The notes under the pieces were generated by a model. It was not told where the DNA came from. It did no database searches and worked only from the letters and a program-made list of their open reading frames with translations. Source: Rotaria sordida (lineage: Eukaryota; Rotifera; Eurotatoria; Philodinida; Philodinidae). From it: DNA of 64,000 bases. The position numbers were made by a program, and so were the translations under genes. Each line of letters begins with the position of its first letter. The first letter of the stretch is position 1. Shown piece after piece: positions 37,167 to 50,733 of this stretch. Where the stretch lies: positions 1 through 64,000 of the forward strand of contig CAJNOL010000702.1 of assembly GCA_905250125.1 (NCBI GenBank), read 5' to 3'.

Positions 37167-39849
37167 AGATTGAAGAAAAGTATAATTTTAGCTGAAGGAT
37201 GAAAAAATGAATAGATATAAAAGAAAAATTGGATTTTGACTTTTGTCATTTTACAGATTTGGTTACTTTTACTATTAGATCTATCTTTGATCAAAGGATT
37301 ATTTTTACTGATAAATGAAATTAAATTAAAATGTTCTTGATCAAAGTTTGTATTTTTCTTTATTTTTAGAGTAATGAACATGAATGATTTTCAAAACAAT
37401 GGAATATCTGAAGACCTACTTTAGCTTCAAAGTATTATCAATACGAAAATTCATGGATTTTTATTAAAAAATTTTCGTTTTTCTACGTAAGTTTACATTG
37501 GTTTTGTTAATTATGATCCTTTCATATTCAAACTCTTCTTATTTGAATTGAAGACTATCAACTATAAATGATTATTACATATATTGCATAGACGAATTCA
37601 TAACTGTAGCTCCTAAAACTTCTTCTCTTTAATGAAACTTTTTTAGAACTCTCAGTAACTAAAAACCAATTACATACAAACTGAAATTAGATTTAGAAAT
37701 CATAGCCCATCATTAATCTCCTTAATACATCGAGATTAAGAGTCGGAGACATAACGTTCTTGTTAGTTGTATAGATATCTCATTCATATCTTCACTTTTT
37801 AAAGTGGCAAAAAACCTGGTTTGATTATTAAAAGCAAGAAACTATAGGAGATGTGTTCCATTTTTTAGATTGAAATCAATCAAGATTGAATAAATCAATT
37901 TATTTTTGTATCTTTGAAATTTTCTTAGATAATCGGAAAATCTTTTATTTCATATAACATTTTCAACTTCTAACTTATATAAATGTTGAGTTATATAAAA
38001 ATTGATTGAATTATCATTTGACATAAATGATGAAATTTTTGATTATATTCCATTAAGTGATATCTAATATAATTTTTGTCATATAAAGAATATAAATATC
38101 GAATTTCTTTTCATAAAATAATAAATAATTTCTTTAATTTAATTATAAAAAAGTTTTGTTGATAATTATTTTTCTTGTTTCAATTTAATTCTAATGTCTT
38201 ATCATCATTTTTTCTTTTATTACGAAACATATTTTTATCAATCATATAGAATATTGTCGAAAAATTTATACATTAATACTTTTCAATGATAAACTATTCA
38301 ATTGAATTGAAAGATTTTTTTCGATTTGATTGAAATTTAAATAAATAACATATATAGTAACTTAATAAAAATTCTTTCTTTAATTGTTTTTAATCTAGAA
38401 ATAAATTATCTATTATTTTCAAAAGTGAAAAACCAATAAATATATTCAATTGAATATAAATATTTTCTTATTTATATTCAAATAAATAGTATTCATTATG
38501 ATTTTAGTTAAAATCTGCAGGTATTGAAATTGATTAATTAATTTGTTTATTATCATCATATTGGTAATGTTAATGATTTTAGTATATTTGAAGATATTTT
38601 GAATAAAACTTTTGTCATATTTTTGACTTGACATGTACTTAAGAATTTATATTTTAGTAGTTTCTATTGTGATGATATTTGTTCAGAATATGTCGATGAA
38701 AAATTATTAAAAATGAATTTTGTAGAAGTTTTTATTTTATTACGTAAGAGAAAAAATTTTTCTAATATTTCATTTAATCGATATACTCGATTGTTGATAT
38801 TTAGTTTTAAGAATTGCTTTGTTTTTTTTTATTTACCAAAAGATTTTAGACCTACAATTCAATAATATAAACAAAATACATCCAAACTTTATGTTGATTT
38901 TCTTTTGTTCTTAGATTTGACATGGATATATAATGATTTTATCTTTTCTTAAAGTGATTATACTAAGTAATATTAAATTCTTTTAAATATATTATTCATT
39001 AACAATATTTCTTCGTTCATTATCGTGTTCAGTATTTATTTATTTTTTTTCTTTTCTTTAATATAAAATATGTTTGTGTCTAAATGAATATCAGTCAGTA
39101 TATTGACCGATTTGTTTTCCTTTTATACGACAATGATAATAATCGACTTTGGACGAAGTTTTAACTAACAACACAAAAAATATTTTATCTATTCATTTTA
39201 AAATTATTTAATTGCACTAAATCTTTTATGTGTCTTTTTCTAATACTGATTGAAAATTTATTATTTTTATCGAAATTTAATCATTTCATTGCTCTTTGAT
39301 CTTTCGATTTAAACGAATACAATAGTTAGTATTATTAGAAATCTTTTTTAAACTATACATATTGTAATGATTCAATACAACTTCCACTAGATGGTTCTAT
39401 ATTAAAGTTTTTTTGTTTCTTTTCAATATTTTCTGCATTATTTTTTATACTGTAGTGTCTTATTTTGTTATCAAATTATTCATATTTGAAAGCAATAGAT
39501 TCATTATTTTTATCTTTTGTTTATAAATCTCTGTTATCTTTACATGAATATATACATTGAAAAGATTCATTTTATTAACTATTATTCATAAGTTGTATTA
39601 TAGATTGTATCATCGAAATAGATTAACTGATTATATAGAATTATCTTAAGTAAATTTTGAAAATAAAAACAGCCATCTACAATATTTAAATTGGAAAAGT
39701 TTATTTCAATTAGTCATTCATCATTCGTCGACACGTGATAGAAAGAAGATATAATTGGCTTTTCTATTTTACATTCTCCTTGTTGATTTTATATATATTT
39801 AATTCGAATATTTTATTTTGTTATTATATTTATTTTAGATTTGTTAGAT
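37167..39849. other. Intergenic, very AT-rich
   Basis: About 2.7 kb with no acceptable coding frame on either strand. Short frames at 37163-37381 and 38446-38634 (minus) are hydrophobic AT translations. Just before the next gene the sequence TATTTTAG ends at 39839, a splice-acceptor-like site. Confidence 0.5.
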
Positions 39850-40533
39850 ATGAATTCTAATAATCATTATTCATCATTTATTGAACATTCATTTCGTCGA
39901 CTTTCTCTTCTAATTCATCAACAAGATATTCTCAATAGTACTAATTCAATTTCTACTAATAAGACAACTGAACAATCCTACAATACATCATCATTAGTAA
40001 ATAACAAGAAAAATAATCTTAGTAATAATGATATATTATCATTTTCACCAAAACTCCAATCGAAACAACAAACAATTGATGATAAATCAACTAACTCAAT
40101 CGAAACAATGGGAAATATCGAGCCAATAGCAGCAAGAAGAAATCGTGTTTTTATGCGTCCACCTAAAAGTCGAACAATTAGTAAGTTTCTAAAATAAATT
40201 TATTATTTATAAAAAGTTTATTTTTAAGTTTCATGTCATTCATCATCATCAGCATCATCACCACAATATTCTGATCGATTAGAAAATTCTTTTAATCATT
40301 CATTAAATTCTTCATGTTCACCTTGTTTAATACAAAGAAAATCAAATGAATTACCAATTCATGTGCCTTGTGAAAGAAGTTTATATGATATTAAATTTGA
40401 AAGAGATCGTCAAAATGATGTACGTGAAAAATACAATATTCCTCCACCATTTCAACGAAAATGGTTACGACAACCTCGTTATATACCTCAGGAACGACCT
40501 AATTTTGGTCAAATTCAACAGTCACAAAATTAG
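39850..40533 (+). CDS. Unrecognised Ser/Asn-rich small protein, 211 aa
   Basis: Two exons: 39850-40180 and 40229-40533 (48-bp GT-AG intron), 211 aa. The N-terminal half is low complexity (Asn, Ser, Thr) and probably disordered. A more ordered stretch begins at IEPIAARRNRVFMRPPKSRTI. The C-terminal part, EKYNIPPPFQRKWLRQPRYIPQERPNFG, is Pro/Arg-rich and compact and is the part most likely to be conserved. No membrane segment. The frame upstream of the ATG begins with TTG right after an acceptor-like TTTTAG (39834-39839), so either the message is trans-spliced here or a 5' exon is missing from my model. Confidence 0.62.
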
Positions 40534-42587
40534 TAATTATCTTTTTGTGTATGTATATTAGAATCTACTTATGTAAGTTTTTGATTGAAAAATGTTATTC
40601 TGTTGTTATTTGTTAATTTAGTTTTCTTTTTTTTTTTTAATAAAAGAAAAAGAAACTTGTTGTAAAGATCAATTTGAACAAAAAATAAGATCCTCTTTCA
40701 AGTGAAGTAGACATGATCTAGTTTATAGTTCATTCTTGTTGAGCTGTTAATAATCGTTTTATTTTAAAATATAATGTCGAATAATCAGCAATTGTTAGTT
40801 TTAGTAGTATTATATTTGATATTAAAATATTGAAAAATATTTGCACTATATCAATCAATCTTCTCTGTTAAATTATTGAAAGATTAACTAAGTAGTTATC
40901 TGGTAAAACAAAGACTGATGAAATTTTTATTTAAGAGATCCGCATTACTTTCTTTTTTTCTGTTTAGACTCAAAATATGAAACTAAACATTGTTTAATAT
41001 TAATAAAAATATATACCAAAATTTTATTATATTGTCTTCAAGTCTTCTGATAATATCATTTGGTATAAACAATCTTTATTTTGATTGTCATTATTTCTTA
41101 AACATAAAATACAACAAATTTAATAGTATTATATTTGTATAAGATCTAGAGCAATCGATTGAAAGACAACATAGAATAAGCTTTATCTTTTTCTCTTGTT
41201 GTTTTAAAAAAGAAAAGTAATGAACAATTAATCATATGTCATAAGCAGAGATTTTAACTTTATAAACTAACGATGATAAAATATGAAGTTTGAAAATGGT
41301 TGTTTGACACAAACTTTTACAGTCAAAAACATCTTCACGAAAATTTCAATTGATTAATAATTAATTTTTATCATCGTCATTGTTCCTTGGCTATTATACA
41401 TGCATAACTACTTCCTTCGTCTATCATTGTTTATTTTTCATATATAAACACATATTCTACCAGTAAGTGATACAATATCTATCGTAAACAAATCATAAAT
41501 GGATCAAATACTTTACAATGATAGTTGTTTTTCAAACCAATTTTTCTTATTAAAAGAAATCCTTTGATTTTTTTTATTGATATTATATCGCAATTTGCCA
41601 ATAGTGGTTTATTATTTAAGGCTGAAACTTTTTCCATATATATAGAATAAGAAAACATAAACTAGTAATATCAGTTTGAGATCGAACAACAAAAATATAA
41701 GCAAATCATCGAAACAAACTAGATGTGTCTTTTATTGAAATCAACAATCACAGTATAATGTATGATTTTTTAATGTTTGTCTTATGAATATGGACTATAT
41801 CATACTCCTTTAATCAGTGATAAAAGAAGCATCAGTTTATTTAGTTGAATTTTAGTAATGATATTCAATTTTTTATTTGGTAAAGTCATTTTTAGATCAC
41901 TCTTTAAATACATTTGGAATGTTCGAATGACTATTCTTGTTGGTTTTCCATAAAAAACTCAGCAAAAAACGATATAATTAAGTAAATAATAAAGAATGGA
42001 TATTTTTACTGAAATGTTATCTTGTGTAGATTAATCTCTACTGATTTATTCTTGCTTTATTGCCCACAATGAACAACAATAATGGAATTTATATTTTTAC
42101 ACATGACACTGCGAAGACAGAAAAAAAATCGGTGAGAAGATTTCTGGATTCTCTTATAGTAAGAAAGAAATTAATGATATATCCAAAGTCAATTTCACAA
42201 AGAACATCATTTTTCTTATCAATTCTATACTTCTTTTTTTGTCTTAAATGAGATTGAATTCTTATCTATATAAATAAAAGTTTATTTCAATTTCCGGTTT
42301 AAGTTTGAGAATAGTTCACGTTAATGTCTTTATTAGGTTGTTGCGTATAAACTTTAATCTAGTTTTTTTTAATTAAATTTTCTATATACATTTTTCTAGT
42401 TTTATTATAGATTTTATATTTAAATAAAAGTACGAAACAAAATACATTAATAAAAGCATCGTATATGTAAATCCGATCAATATTCAAAATATTTGATAGA
42501 AATATTCATTCGAGATATTGAATGAAATAAGATGACAATTGAATTTCAATATTGATATATATTAAAACTAATTACTATAGATAATAC
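40534..42587. other. Intergenic, no gene seen
   Basis: 2.05 kb of AT-rich sequence. A 63-codon frame at 42060-42251 was not accepted. The right border is the end of the repeat element at 42588. Confidence 0.5.
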
Positions 42588-44900
42588 CAAGGGGAAACAA
42601 CTGACTTTAGACTTTTTTGACTTAAAATGACTTTAAAAATCATGAAAGTCATTTATTTTAAAACCAATATATCTCGCTATATTCGAATGTTACTTTCAAT
42701 TCTGACATCCTTCAGCTTTGTAAACAGTGAAAACAATCATAATTTCAATCTGTGCTCTCATAATTCCTTGAAAACGTAGGTGAAGTTGAGTCCAGATTCG
42801 ACTATTTACGGGTAGGATTCATTGAGAAACTTGTTCCAATGTTGTTATTCTTATTTCAAATACAACTCGACAAGCTCTATCCAATGATATAATTAGATTT
42901 TTTATAGCTCAAAGCATGCCTCAGAGAACCTCACAATATTGAAACTTCACTATTAGGATCTTGGAATCTACAAAATAACAATTGTTCATATTAGTCCAAT
43001 AAGCTGTGACAAATTTTCTATTATTGTACCAAGTAGAACTCCATAAGCTGTTTCTAATAGTCTATTTAGATTGCTAATTGTTCAAAATATATCACTAAAA
43101 ATCTCAATATACTGGTTAACGGTTTATAACTCACTAAGCAAATTCCCTTTCCCATATATCTGTAAAAACTCGTTATAAAACTTGATTTAGAAAACTTGTT
43201 TTCCCTCTATGTAATATGAAACAAGCGCTGGTAAATGATATTCCTTGCAGGTTAGACAAGATGAACTTAATAAGAAATGAAACGATATGTTTCTATTAGC
43301 CGTTACCTTGCATAAGAATGGATACTTTAAAACAGATCCGTCCACAAGGTGAACAACTATTAATTTACGCATTCCAAGATCGGTATAGTGAAATTTCAGT
43401 ATTGTGAGATTTCTGGAGACATGTTTTGAGCTATAGAAAATCTAGTTATACCATTGGATAGAGTTCATTGAATTATAGTTCGAATGATAATATGTCCTTT
43501 GGAACAAGTTTTTAAACGAATTCTGCGCGGTTACACTGAAATATATATATCTAAGTCCTATGATAAACTTCAAGTATTTTGAGATTTTTCGAAGTGTATT
43601 TTGAGCTATGAAAAACCCGCATATGCCATTGGATAGAGCTCGTTGAATTATACTTAAAACAAGAATAACAGCTTTGGAAGAAGTTTCTAAATGAATCTTG
43701 TTCGTAAATATTCGAATTCGTATCTGACTTCACTTACGCTCGAGTATCTTGAATTTTAAGCAATGTTGCTTCATCTGAACTGGCAAGTTGACCTACAAGA
43801 TTATGAAAGTCATTATTGTGGGAGGTGAACACATCAAAAAGCAATATTTTAGTACGCATAAAGCATGTTCAAGGAGTCATAAATGTAAAAGTGACATAAA
43901 CATAAAATACAGAAAACGATACATATAAAACGAGTAACAAAAACGATACATGCGTATAAATGGCAAAGTTCAAACTAAATCAATGCCTAACACACACGAA
44001 TTATATATGTGTTGTAGGCAAAATTAGAATTCGAATTTTCATGAGTTAAAACTGGAACATTATTTTTGATGAACTTCAAAACTACAAAAAAACAACAATA
44101 AGGACAGGAGTGGAGCCACGAATAGACATGTACGAGATCAACTTTTTTTTATCATGATTCTGGTTCTGATTTTTGTGCCGGTGTGAAGCAAAATACTCTA
44201 AAATTTTCTGATTTAAATCTTAAAAAATTCTTAAATACTCCTATTGTGATCAATTTTGTCAAGAATAATATGATTTACCACATAATTTGCTAAAAATCAA
44301 GGGAAATTTAACAAAAAACTTTGTTTTCCTGTTCTTGGTCCGAGTTTGGTTCCTGTAAGTTTTTATATTTTGGTCTTGACAACTCTTTAGTTTTTGATCT
44401 CGTGTATCTCTCGTTATCATGAATGCTGGTGATGCCAAGGACCGAAGTCTGAGTAAAGATGAGGGGTTTCGATAAGTGTGATGAAGTTGATGATAAAATC
44501 AGACTGACTAATTGTATAGAACCATAATCTTACTGAAAAACTAACCCTCGCTGAGAATCCTTTACTCCCACTATCATTACTTCCGCTCTCTCACTCAGAT
44601 CTTCTTCACTCTCACCATCATCCTTAAGTCCACTCGTATTTGTATGATTGGTTTTCTTTGTTAGTTCGGAAGTTCTCAAAATGACATACCAATTTTTCCT
44701 ACAACGTATATGTATCTTTTTTTTCGCCTATTTTATGTGCATATCATTGAAAAAAAGTGGGAAGAAAATGTTTTAGAGAATGTGTCGTCGACATTGACAA
44801 AAAAATCACAGCTTTTTATTCTTTATTAATGCTTCTTTACAGATGATTTTCGTGACTTTCTTTTGACTTAAAATGACTTAAGTCAGTCGTTTTCCCCTTG
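42588..44900. mobile_element. Non-autonomous 2.3-kb TIR element with internal inverted subrepeats
   Basis: The left end CAAGGGGAAACAACTGACTT (42588) and the complement of the right end CAAGGGGAAAACGACTGACT (44900) are inverted repeats, extending into TTTTGACTTAAAATGACTT-type sequence on both sides. The flanking 8-mers GATAATAC (42580-42587) and AATATTAC (44901-44908) agree at 6 of 8 positions, a possible aged 8-bp target duplication as made by hAT elements. Internally, a unit of about 150 bp (GAGATTT...GAGCTAT...CCATTGGATAGAG) occurs twice directly (about 43383-43540 and 43555-43715), once inverted and clear (about 42815-42968), and once inverted and partial (about 43025-43115). No transposase frame was found; frames at 43187-43372 and 43551-43733 lie in subrepeats. 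Confidence 0.72.
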
Positions 44901-46540
44901 AATATTACTGATGAAGAATTATGAAATTTTCCAACAAGAATATTTTACAAGTATTCGTTTATGAATAGTTTTCATCAATGGTTTTTTCATACACGTAATA
45001 CTTTCTTGTCGGATAGTATCTAGAGGTGTCATTTTATAAAAGTTTTATTCTCTTGAACTATGAGACATGTAAAAACTAATTTTATATCAAATGAAAACTT
45101 ATTTAATGTAGATTTCGAAATGATAATACAATCTTTGTTGTTATTCAGATATATAAATTTAGTCATATCCTGAAAAGATCAAAATGAATAGATCGATTGA
45201 TATTCGTCGGGAATGAACCAAAAGTTTTCAAGGGATTCAAGATTTTCCCTTCTACTCTTATAGAAAAACTAAGATATGATTTTTCTCAGGTTTTTTGCTC
45301 GGAACAACATTGCAGACATTATGTTTCCTTGTATCTAAATCAACTTTACTTCTTAATGATACGTATTTTTTTTTTCACTTAATAGATCTAATTTAAAAGT
45401 TTCTTATGTATATTAGAGATCATTCAGTTAACATTTCTAAGCGAATTTTGGTTCTAAATCCTCAGATTTAGCTCGAAGAATGAAAGGATTATATCACTTT
45501 TTTAGCTTTATTCATCTTTCATTTCTATTTTTTTTCTTGAATTATTCAGTCAAGTCTAGAGAAAACAAGTACAGTCGTAAATAACGTTATCCACGGGCAA
45601 ATACGAAGATCTACATTGTTCCATATTACGAATGTATGTCTTTGTGGCGTATGCAAAGAAAAAAAACCGTTTGTTTACTCTTTTCTTACAAAGAAGCCGT
45701 ATTAGTTTGCTTGTAGGATTATATGAATTTCAGATTTGTCAACACAGTTGATTATCAAACCAGTACGATAACAATGAGTATAATAATCTAAGAAATGTTA
45801 ATAATCTATGATAAAATCTGATCACCTTTTTGTTTCTTCTATATCATGTAAGAAATGAGTAGGTATAACGATACTCTTAAATTAGAAAAAAACTAGTTGT
45901 CTTCATTGTTTGATACTTTTTCTTTCGATATGAAGCCAAATAAAGAATTAAGCAACATAGTGATTTTGCTTGCCTCTCAGCATTAGAATAATGAACACAA
46001 GTGTATTTTATTTTAAAGAAAAAAAAACAAAATAGTCATATGTTGGACATATAGAATTAAATATGCCTATATCTTTATTAAAAATAAAAGAACTTGTTCA
46101 TATTTTTGTTGTTTATATTTAGTTCAATTATATATTAGAATTAATTGAGAAGATACAATAAAATATATTGTTTACAAGTTCGATAAAATTGAATGAACAA
46201 AACAGACAAGTAAAAATTTGTTGAGTAAAAAGAAGAAGAAAAAGAAAAAGAGTTAAAAATTTTTACTTCAATTTTGTTTTATTTAACACAGATTCTGTTC
46301 TCTTACTCCTTTCATTTTAGTAAAAAAAAAGGACAGTGTGACAGTTTATTCAACCATCGTTACCTATTTTCTTTTCTTTTTCTTTTCGTAACAACACATT
46401 TGAAATACTATGAATTTGTGCATGTACACAAGGTTTTGTTTTTTTTTGATTTTCAATAAAAATAATTCCATTATGCTATTTACAAACTATATCAATGTGC
46501 ACTTAGGTGAAAATCATTAGTGATATTCATTATAAGAACA
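44901..46540. other. Intergenic before the glycosyltransferase gene
   Basis: 1.6 kb, AT-rich; frames at 45197-45382 and 46274-46459 are short and lack support. It holds the promoter of the downstream gene, but no motif is identified. Confidence 0.45.
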
Positions 46541-49500
46541 ATGCGAACTGCAAATCGATCGTGTTTAACAATGATCTTGATGATCATTACAGTTTGTATG
46601 ACTTTTATTAGTTTTCATTTATATCAAAAAGAAAAAAGTCGACAACAATTAACTCAAATGATTCAGCCTGTTACTGCCAAAATATCACCCTTAATTTCTA
46701 CAACCTTAAACATTGAAAAAATTGCTACTAAAGGTACAATATAATTGGCTTTTTGTTTTTTTTTTGTATTATGAAATTAATCTATAAAATTTCATTGGAA
46801 AGAATCAAAACTTTGAATTATTATGAGTTTGGATCTACAAAAGATAGTGGTTTTGTTTAATCGAATAATCAATATATTTAGTTCCTACGTCTCGAGAGAA
46901 AAATTCAGAAATATGTTGTAAACGAAATTTTATTATATGTGAAATAGTAATAAGTTGTTATCTTATATCCTTTGGTTTTAAAAGTAACAAATGTCAATTC
47001 TTCTCACATTTAGCATCTCTTTTTATCATAAAAAGAAAATTATGTTTTATCATTATATTCATTAAGAAAAGGTCAAGAAGGAACAAACTTATTTCCTGAT
47101 TTCTGGTTATTTCTATCACTAAAACTCATTTTTTTTTGTCTGTTCACCATGAATCATCGGAAATGCTTAGAGATGAAGGAAAATTCAGAGAAATCATTAG
47201 AGATTAAATGTAGCCACTAAGAATATTGGTAATTATTGAAAATTAAGAAAATCAATAAAAATCATTAGAAATCAGGGCTTTACTTTTAATCCTATTAATG
47301 AAGATTTTCTATGGTTTACAGTCATTTTCATTGATTTCTAATGGCTTTCGATAATTTTAAACCACGATCAGTCATTATTTATATCCTTAAGGCGTTATAA
47401 TAATTTTTGATGATTTCTATCATAGAAATTAGTTTATTTCTCCTTGGAAAAAATAGATCTTTTATTTTTTAAATATTACTAATAGATTCAACAATCACAA
47501 CTGAAGAAAAATCAACAAAAAATGAAAATCTATTTGTTAAATATTCAAGTGATGATTATCTTCGTTCACTTCTTCGTAAACAATCAAATTCACTTGGTCA
47601 AGTTATTGTAACAATAATTGGTGGTGATAGTTATTCATTATTTGCTTGGGATTGGTATGAAAGAATGTTAGAAATATCTAATGATACAAATAATTGTCAT
47701 TGTTTTGTTATTGCTATGGATGAAATTGCTGTTATTTTAGCTTTAAAACAAAATATACCAGTGTATTATTCAACATTTTCATTTAATCATCAAATGCAAT
47801 GGATTAATACTATTGAAGTACGACAACATTCACTTTATCGTGTTGGTCATGCAAAATTTGATACGCCAGCTAAAATTGTTCAAATGGGATATTCTGTTAT
47901 AATTAGTGAAATGGATGTTTTCTGGTAAGAGAATATTCAATGTTTAATTTAAATAAGAAATCTAACAGATAGATCATAAAGAATACTGAGAGATATATTC
48001 TTTAGACCCTATCCGTTATCAACAGAATCTTTTTCAATTTGTTAGTTATTAATTACATTGTTAATATATTACTGTGAAATGAATTAGTATTCGACAAGGA
48101 TTTCACTTTTTGAGTAGAATCTAAGTCGAAAATTTGTAATAGTTCTCCTAACTAAAATAAAGACATTATTTGGCATGATGAAAAACTTTGAGTAAATGAA
48201 ATACTTTCATTCAATATATGTTTTCGTTTGTTTGTCATTATTGATCATGGAATTGAAAGTCAAGTCGGAATATTATAATAATTCGAGAATATTTTTTCTA
48301 ATCAATTTATCAAGAATGTTAAAAATATTTTTCTTTAAAATTAGATTATATATTCGTAAATATAATCAACTATTTTATGATCATTCTAGTGTTTTATTTC
48401 TTTATGAGGATTTCATAAGAAATTAAATTTAACTCGTTTTACTTGATTCTCTTCAAGTTTTTATGATATTGACATGTTCTGTTTCTTTTAATTCCTTTTA
48501 ATCACTAAAATACTTAAGAAACTAAAGGGAGTAAGCCGAGTGAAATGACTAAAATATCTTTTCATATGTCCTCTTATATATTTATGCTTCGTATTCTTAC
48601 GGTTGTAGAAAATGTATATTTATAAACAAGTAAAACACGATAAAGTTGATTTCTTATGAACCTCTATTGTAAGATCATATTCAGATTTAGATACGGAATT
48701 GGTAACTTGTTTGATTGTAAGACTTAAAGATAAATACCAGATATTTTAAAGTTTATTCTTTATTAGATATGCACTCAAACACATCACAATGATAAAGGAC
48801 TTTGATGTTTTCTTACGCAGCATCAACTACTATGACAATCTGATGTACTATAAGATATATTAAAAACCAAGTCGAAATTTAAGTCGCAGGACGTAACTGA
48901 ACGATAACCTCTAACTTTTGCTGCTGGTATTTTGTTGTGGAATTCTCCTGATTCAGATTTATACTTGAAGAAAAATTTTCATGGTTCCATAGTTGAATAA
49001 TTATAAGAATTGTTTTTCATCTAGCCAAAAACTATTTCTAACATGCCAAATCCTTAGAGATCATTATAGATATTTTCTATCTATGAGAAATAATAAAATC
49101 TTGTTCAATTATAAATTCCATACTTATGAAATAATTATGTTTCATAAAAATCTATTATATTATTATTATTATTATTATTATTGTAGGAGAAAGAATTTAC
49201 TTGATTATTTAAAACAACCATTAGATATTTATGATTTACAAATAAGTCATCATTATGGATCTCATCCACGTGTTAATATTGGTTTATTTTTTGTTCAATC
49301 AACAAATGCATCAATATTATTTTTTTCTTATATTGCTGAATTTTGGATACGTTATGGTAAAAGTGGTTTTCTTTCTGATCAACGTGTACTTGATGCTTTA
49401 CTTAATAATTATGATCGATTAGATAAAACTTATTTAAAAGCAATGAAACCAATATCATCTTTACTATTCAATTGGACAACACATGATTTTGGAAATCATT

Positions 49501-50214
49501 ATTCACATTTAATGACAGATGGTAGTGCTTTTGTGTTGTTTAATCAAGCAGCTAAATATGGAATAAGATCAAAAAAATTTTATGGTGAAATAAAACCAAA
49601 ATTTTTTACAGTTACAATAGAAAATATGTAAGAAAAATAAATGAGAATTATATTGATTAGTTAAGTTTTATTTTTTATTTAATAGAAATATGTCAATTAA
49701 TCTTCGAAATCTTCTTATTCGTTCTCTTCTTATTCTTCAACATACAAAATTACAAAATCGAACATTTATTTTTCCTGCTTTTTCATCGAATTTAACTACT
49801 ATTCCAATAACATATCAACTTGATATTAAAAAATTTTTACTCTATTGGTCAGAAGAACGTATTCGTTTACCTGAATTTCTTCTTCTTGAAAAAATTCGTT
49901 CTTTACCAATTACAACTCTTCCATATTCATCTAAGAAAACATACGAAGATGTTAATGGAATATTAAATTTCACTTTAGAATCAATTCCTATTGATTTACC
50001 AGCACCTTCATCACAGTTTGAAGTACATATTCGAGATTCTCTTCTATGGTGTTCACCACCTAGACAAGATGGAACATGGTGTTTTCATCATCCTAGAGAT
50101 TTTGGTGCAACAATGGAAATATTATTTGCTTGTCGAGGTGATCCATACCCACCATGTGCAAATAAAACAGAAAAAAATGAACAATTTCTTCAAAGACCAT
50201 ACGAAAAACAATAA
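46541..50214 (+). CDS. Type II membrane glycosyltransferase, nucleotide-diphospho-sugar transferase type
   Basis: Four exons: 46541-46733, 47486-47924, 49187-49627, 49686-50214; 533 aa, all joins in frame. A short cytosolic tail and a signal anchor (about residues 9-28) are followed by a stem, as in Golgi type II enzymes. The catalytic part begins near residue 90 (GQVIVTIIGGDSYSLFAWDWYERML). It contains AKIVQMGYSVIISEMDVFW, where Glu206-Met-Asp208 sits at the place of the metal-binding DxD that precedes VW in the nucleotide-diphospho-sugar transferase family (Pfam PF03407). HPRVNIGLFFVQST and FLSDQRVLDALL follow in family order. A C-terminal Cys-containing domain (from about residue 460) ends the protein. 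Donor and acceptor sugars are unknown. Introns 1 (752 bp) and 2 (1262 bp) are far longer than elsewhere in the window. Confidence 0.8.
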
Positions 50215-50733
50215 GAAATTATTGAATATTGTTTTGTCATAATGAAGACCGATGAAATGAAAGAAAAAAAAAGAAACAAATCTCACTAAAATATTTTTAT
50301 AATTTTTAGTCAAAAATTTTAATACAAAAAATAAATCATTGAAAAATATATTCTCATACAAAACAATCATGATGAATATAAATGCAAATAACATATAGAT
50401 AAAGATATTAAACTCGAAATCTATTGATTAAAATTTTTAAAAATTGAAAAGCTAATGATTTTATTAATTTTCTTTTAGAATTCCAATGCATTTTACATGA
50501 CATATTATAATAAGTTCGATGATTTCTTTTCTTTTTTTTTCATTACACTCGATGATTAAATAAACAACGAAAATAAAGAAGATTTGTTTTTCATTGAATT
50601 GCGTTGCTTTCTTAGGTTTGATTAAAATCAAACAAAGTTGTGCAAGTATAAAAATCAAATCATATTAGACATCAATAATATATCGACAACAGTTGATTGT
50701 TTGACTTAAGAGGAAAATAACGTGAAAAAAACA
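50215..50733. other. Intergenic between glycosyltransferase and membrane protein A
   Basis: 519 bp; opposite-strand frames here (50122-50394, 50464-50658) are AT-rich chance frames. No feature recognised. Confidence 0.5.

Noticed and set aside
48196-48426. 76-codon plus-strand frame in the glycosyltransferase intron 2
   Set aside because: The exon join 47924-49187 preserves the family motif order without it; its translation is AT-type low complexity.
50122-50394. 90-codon minus-strand frame
   Set aside because: Antisense to the glycosyltransferase 3' end and UTR.
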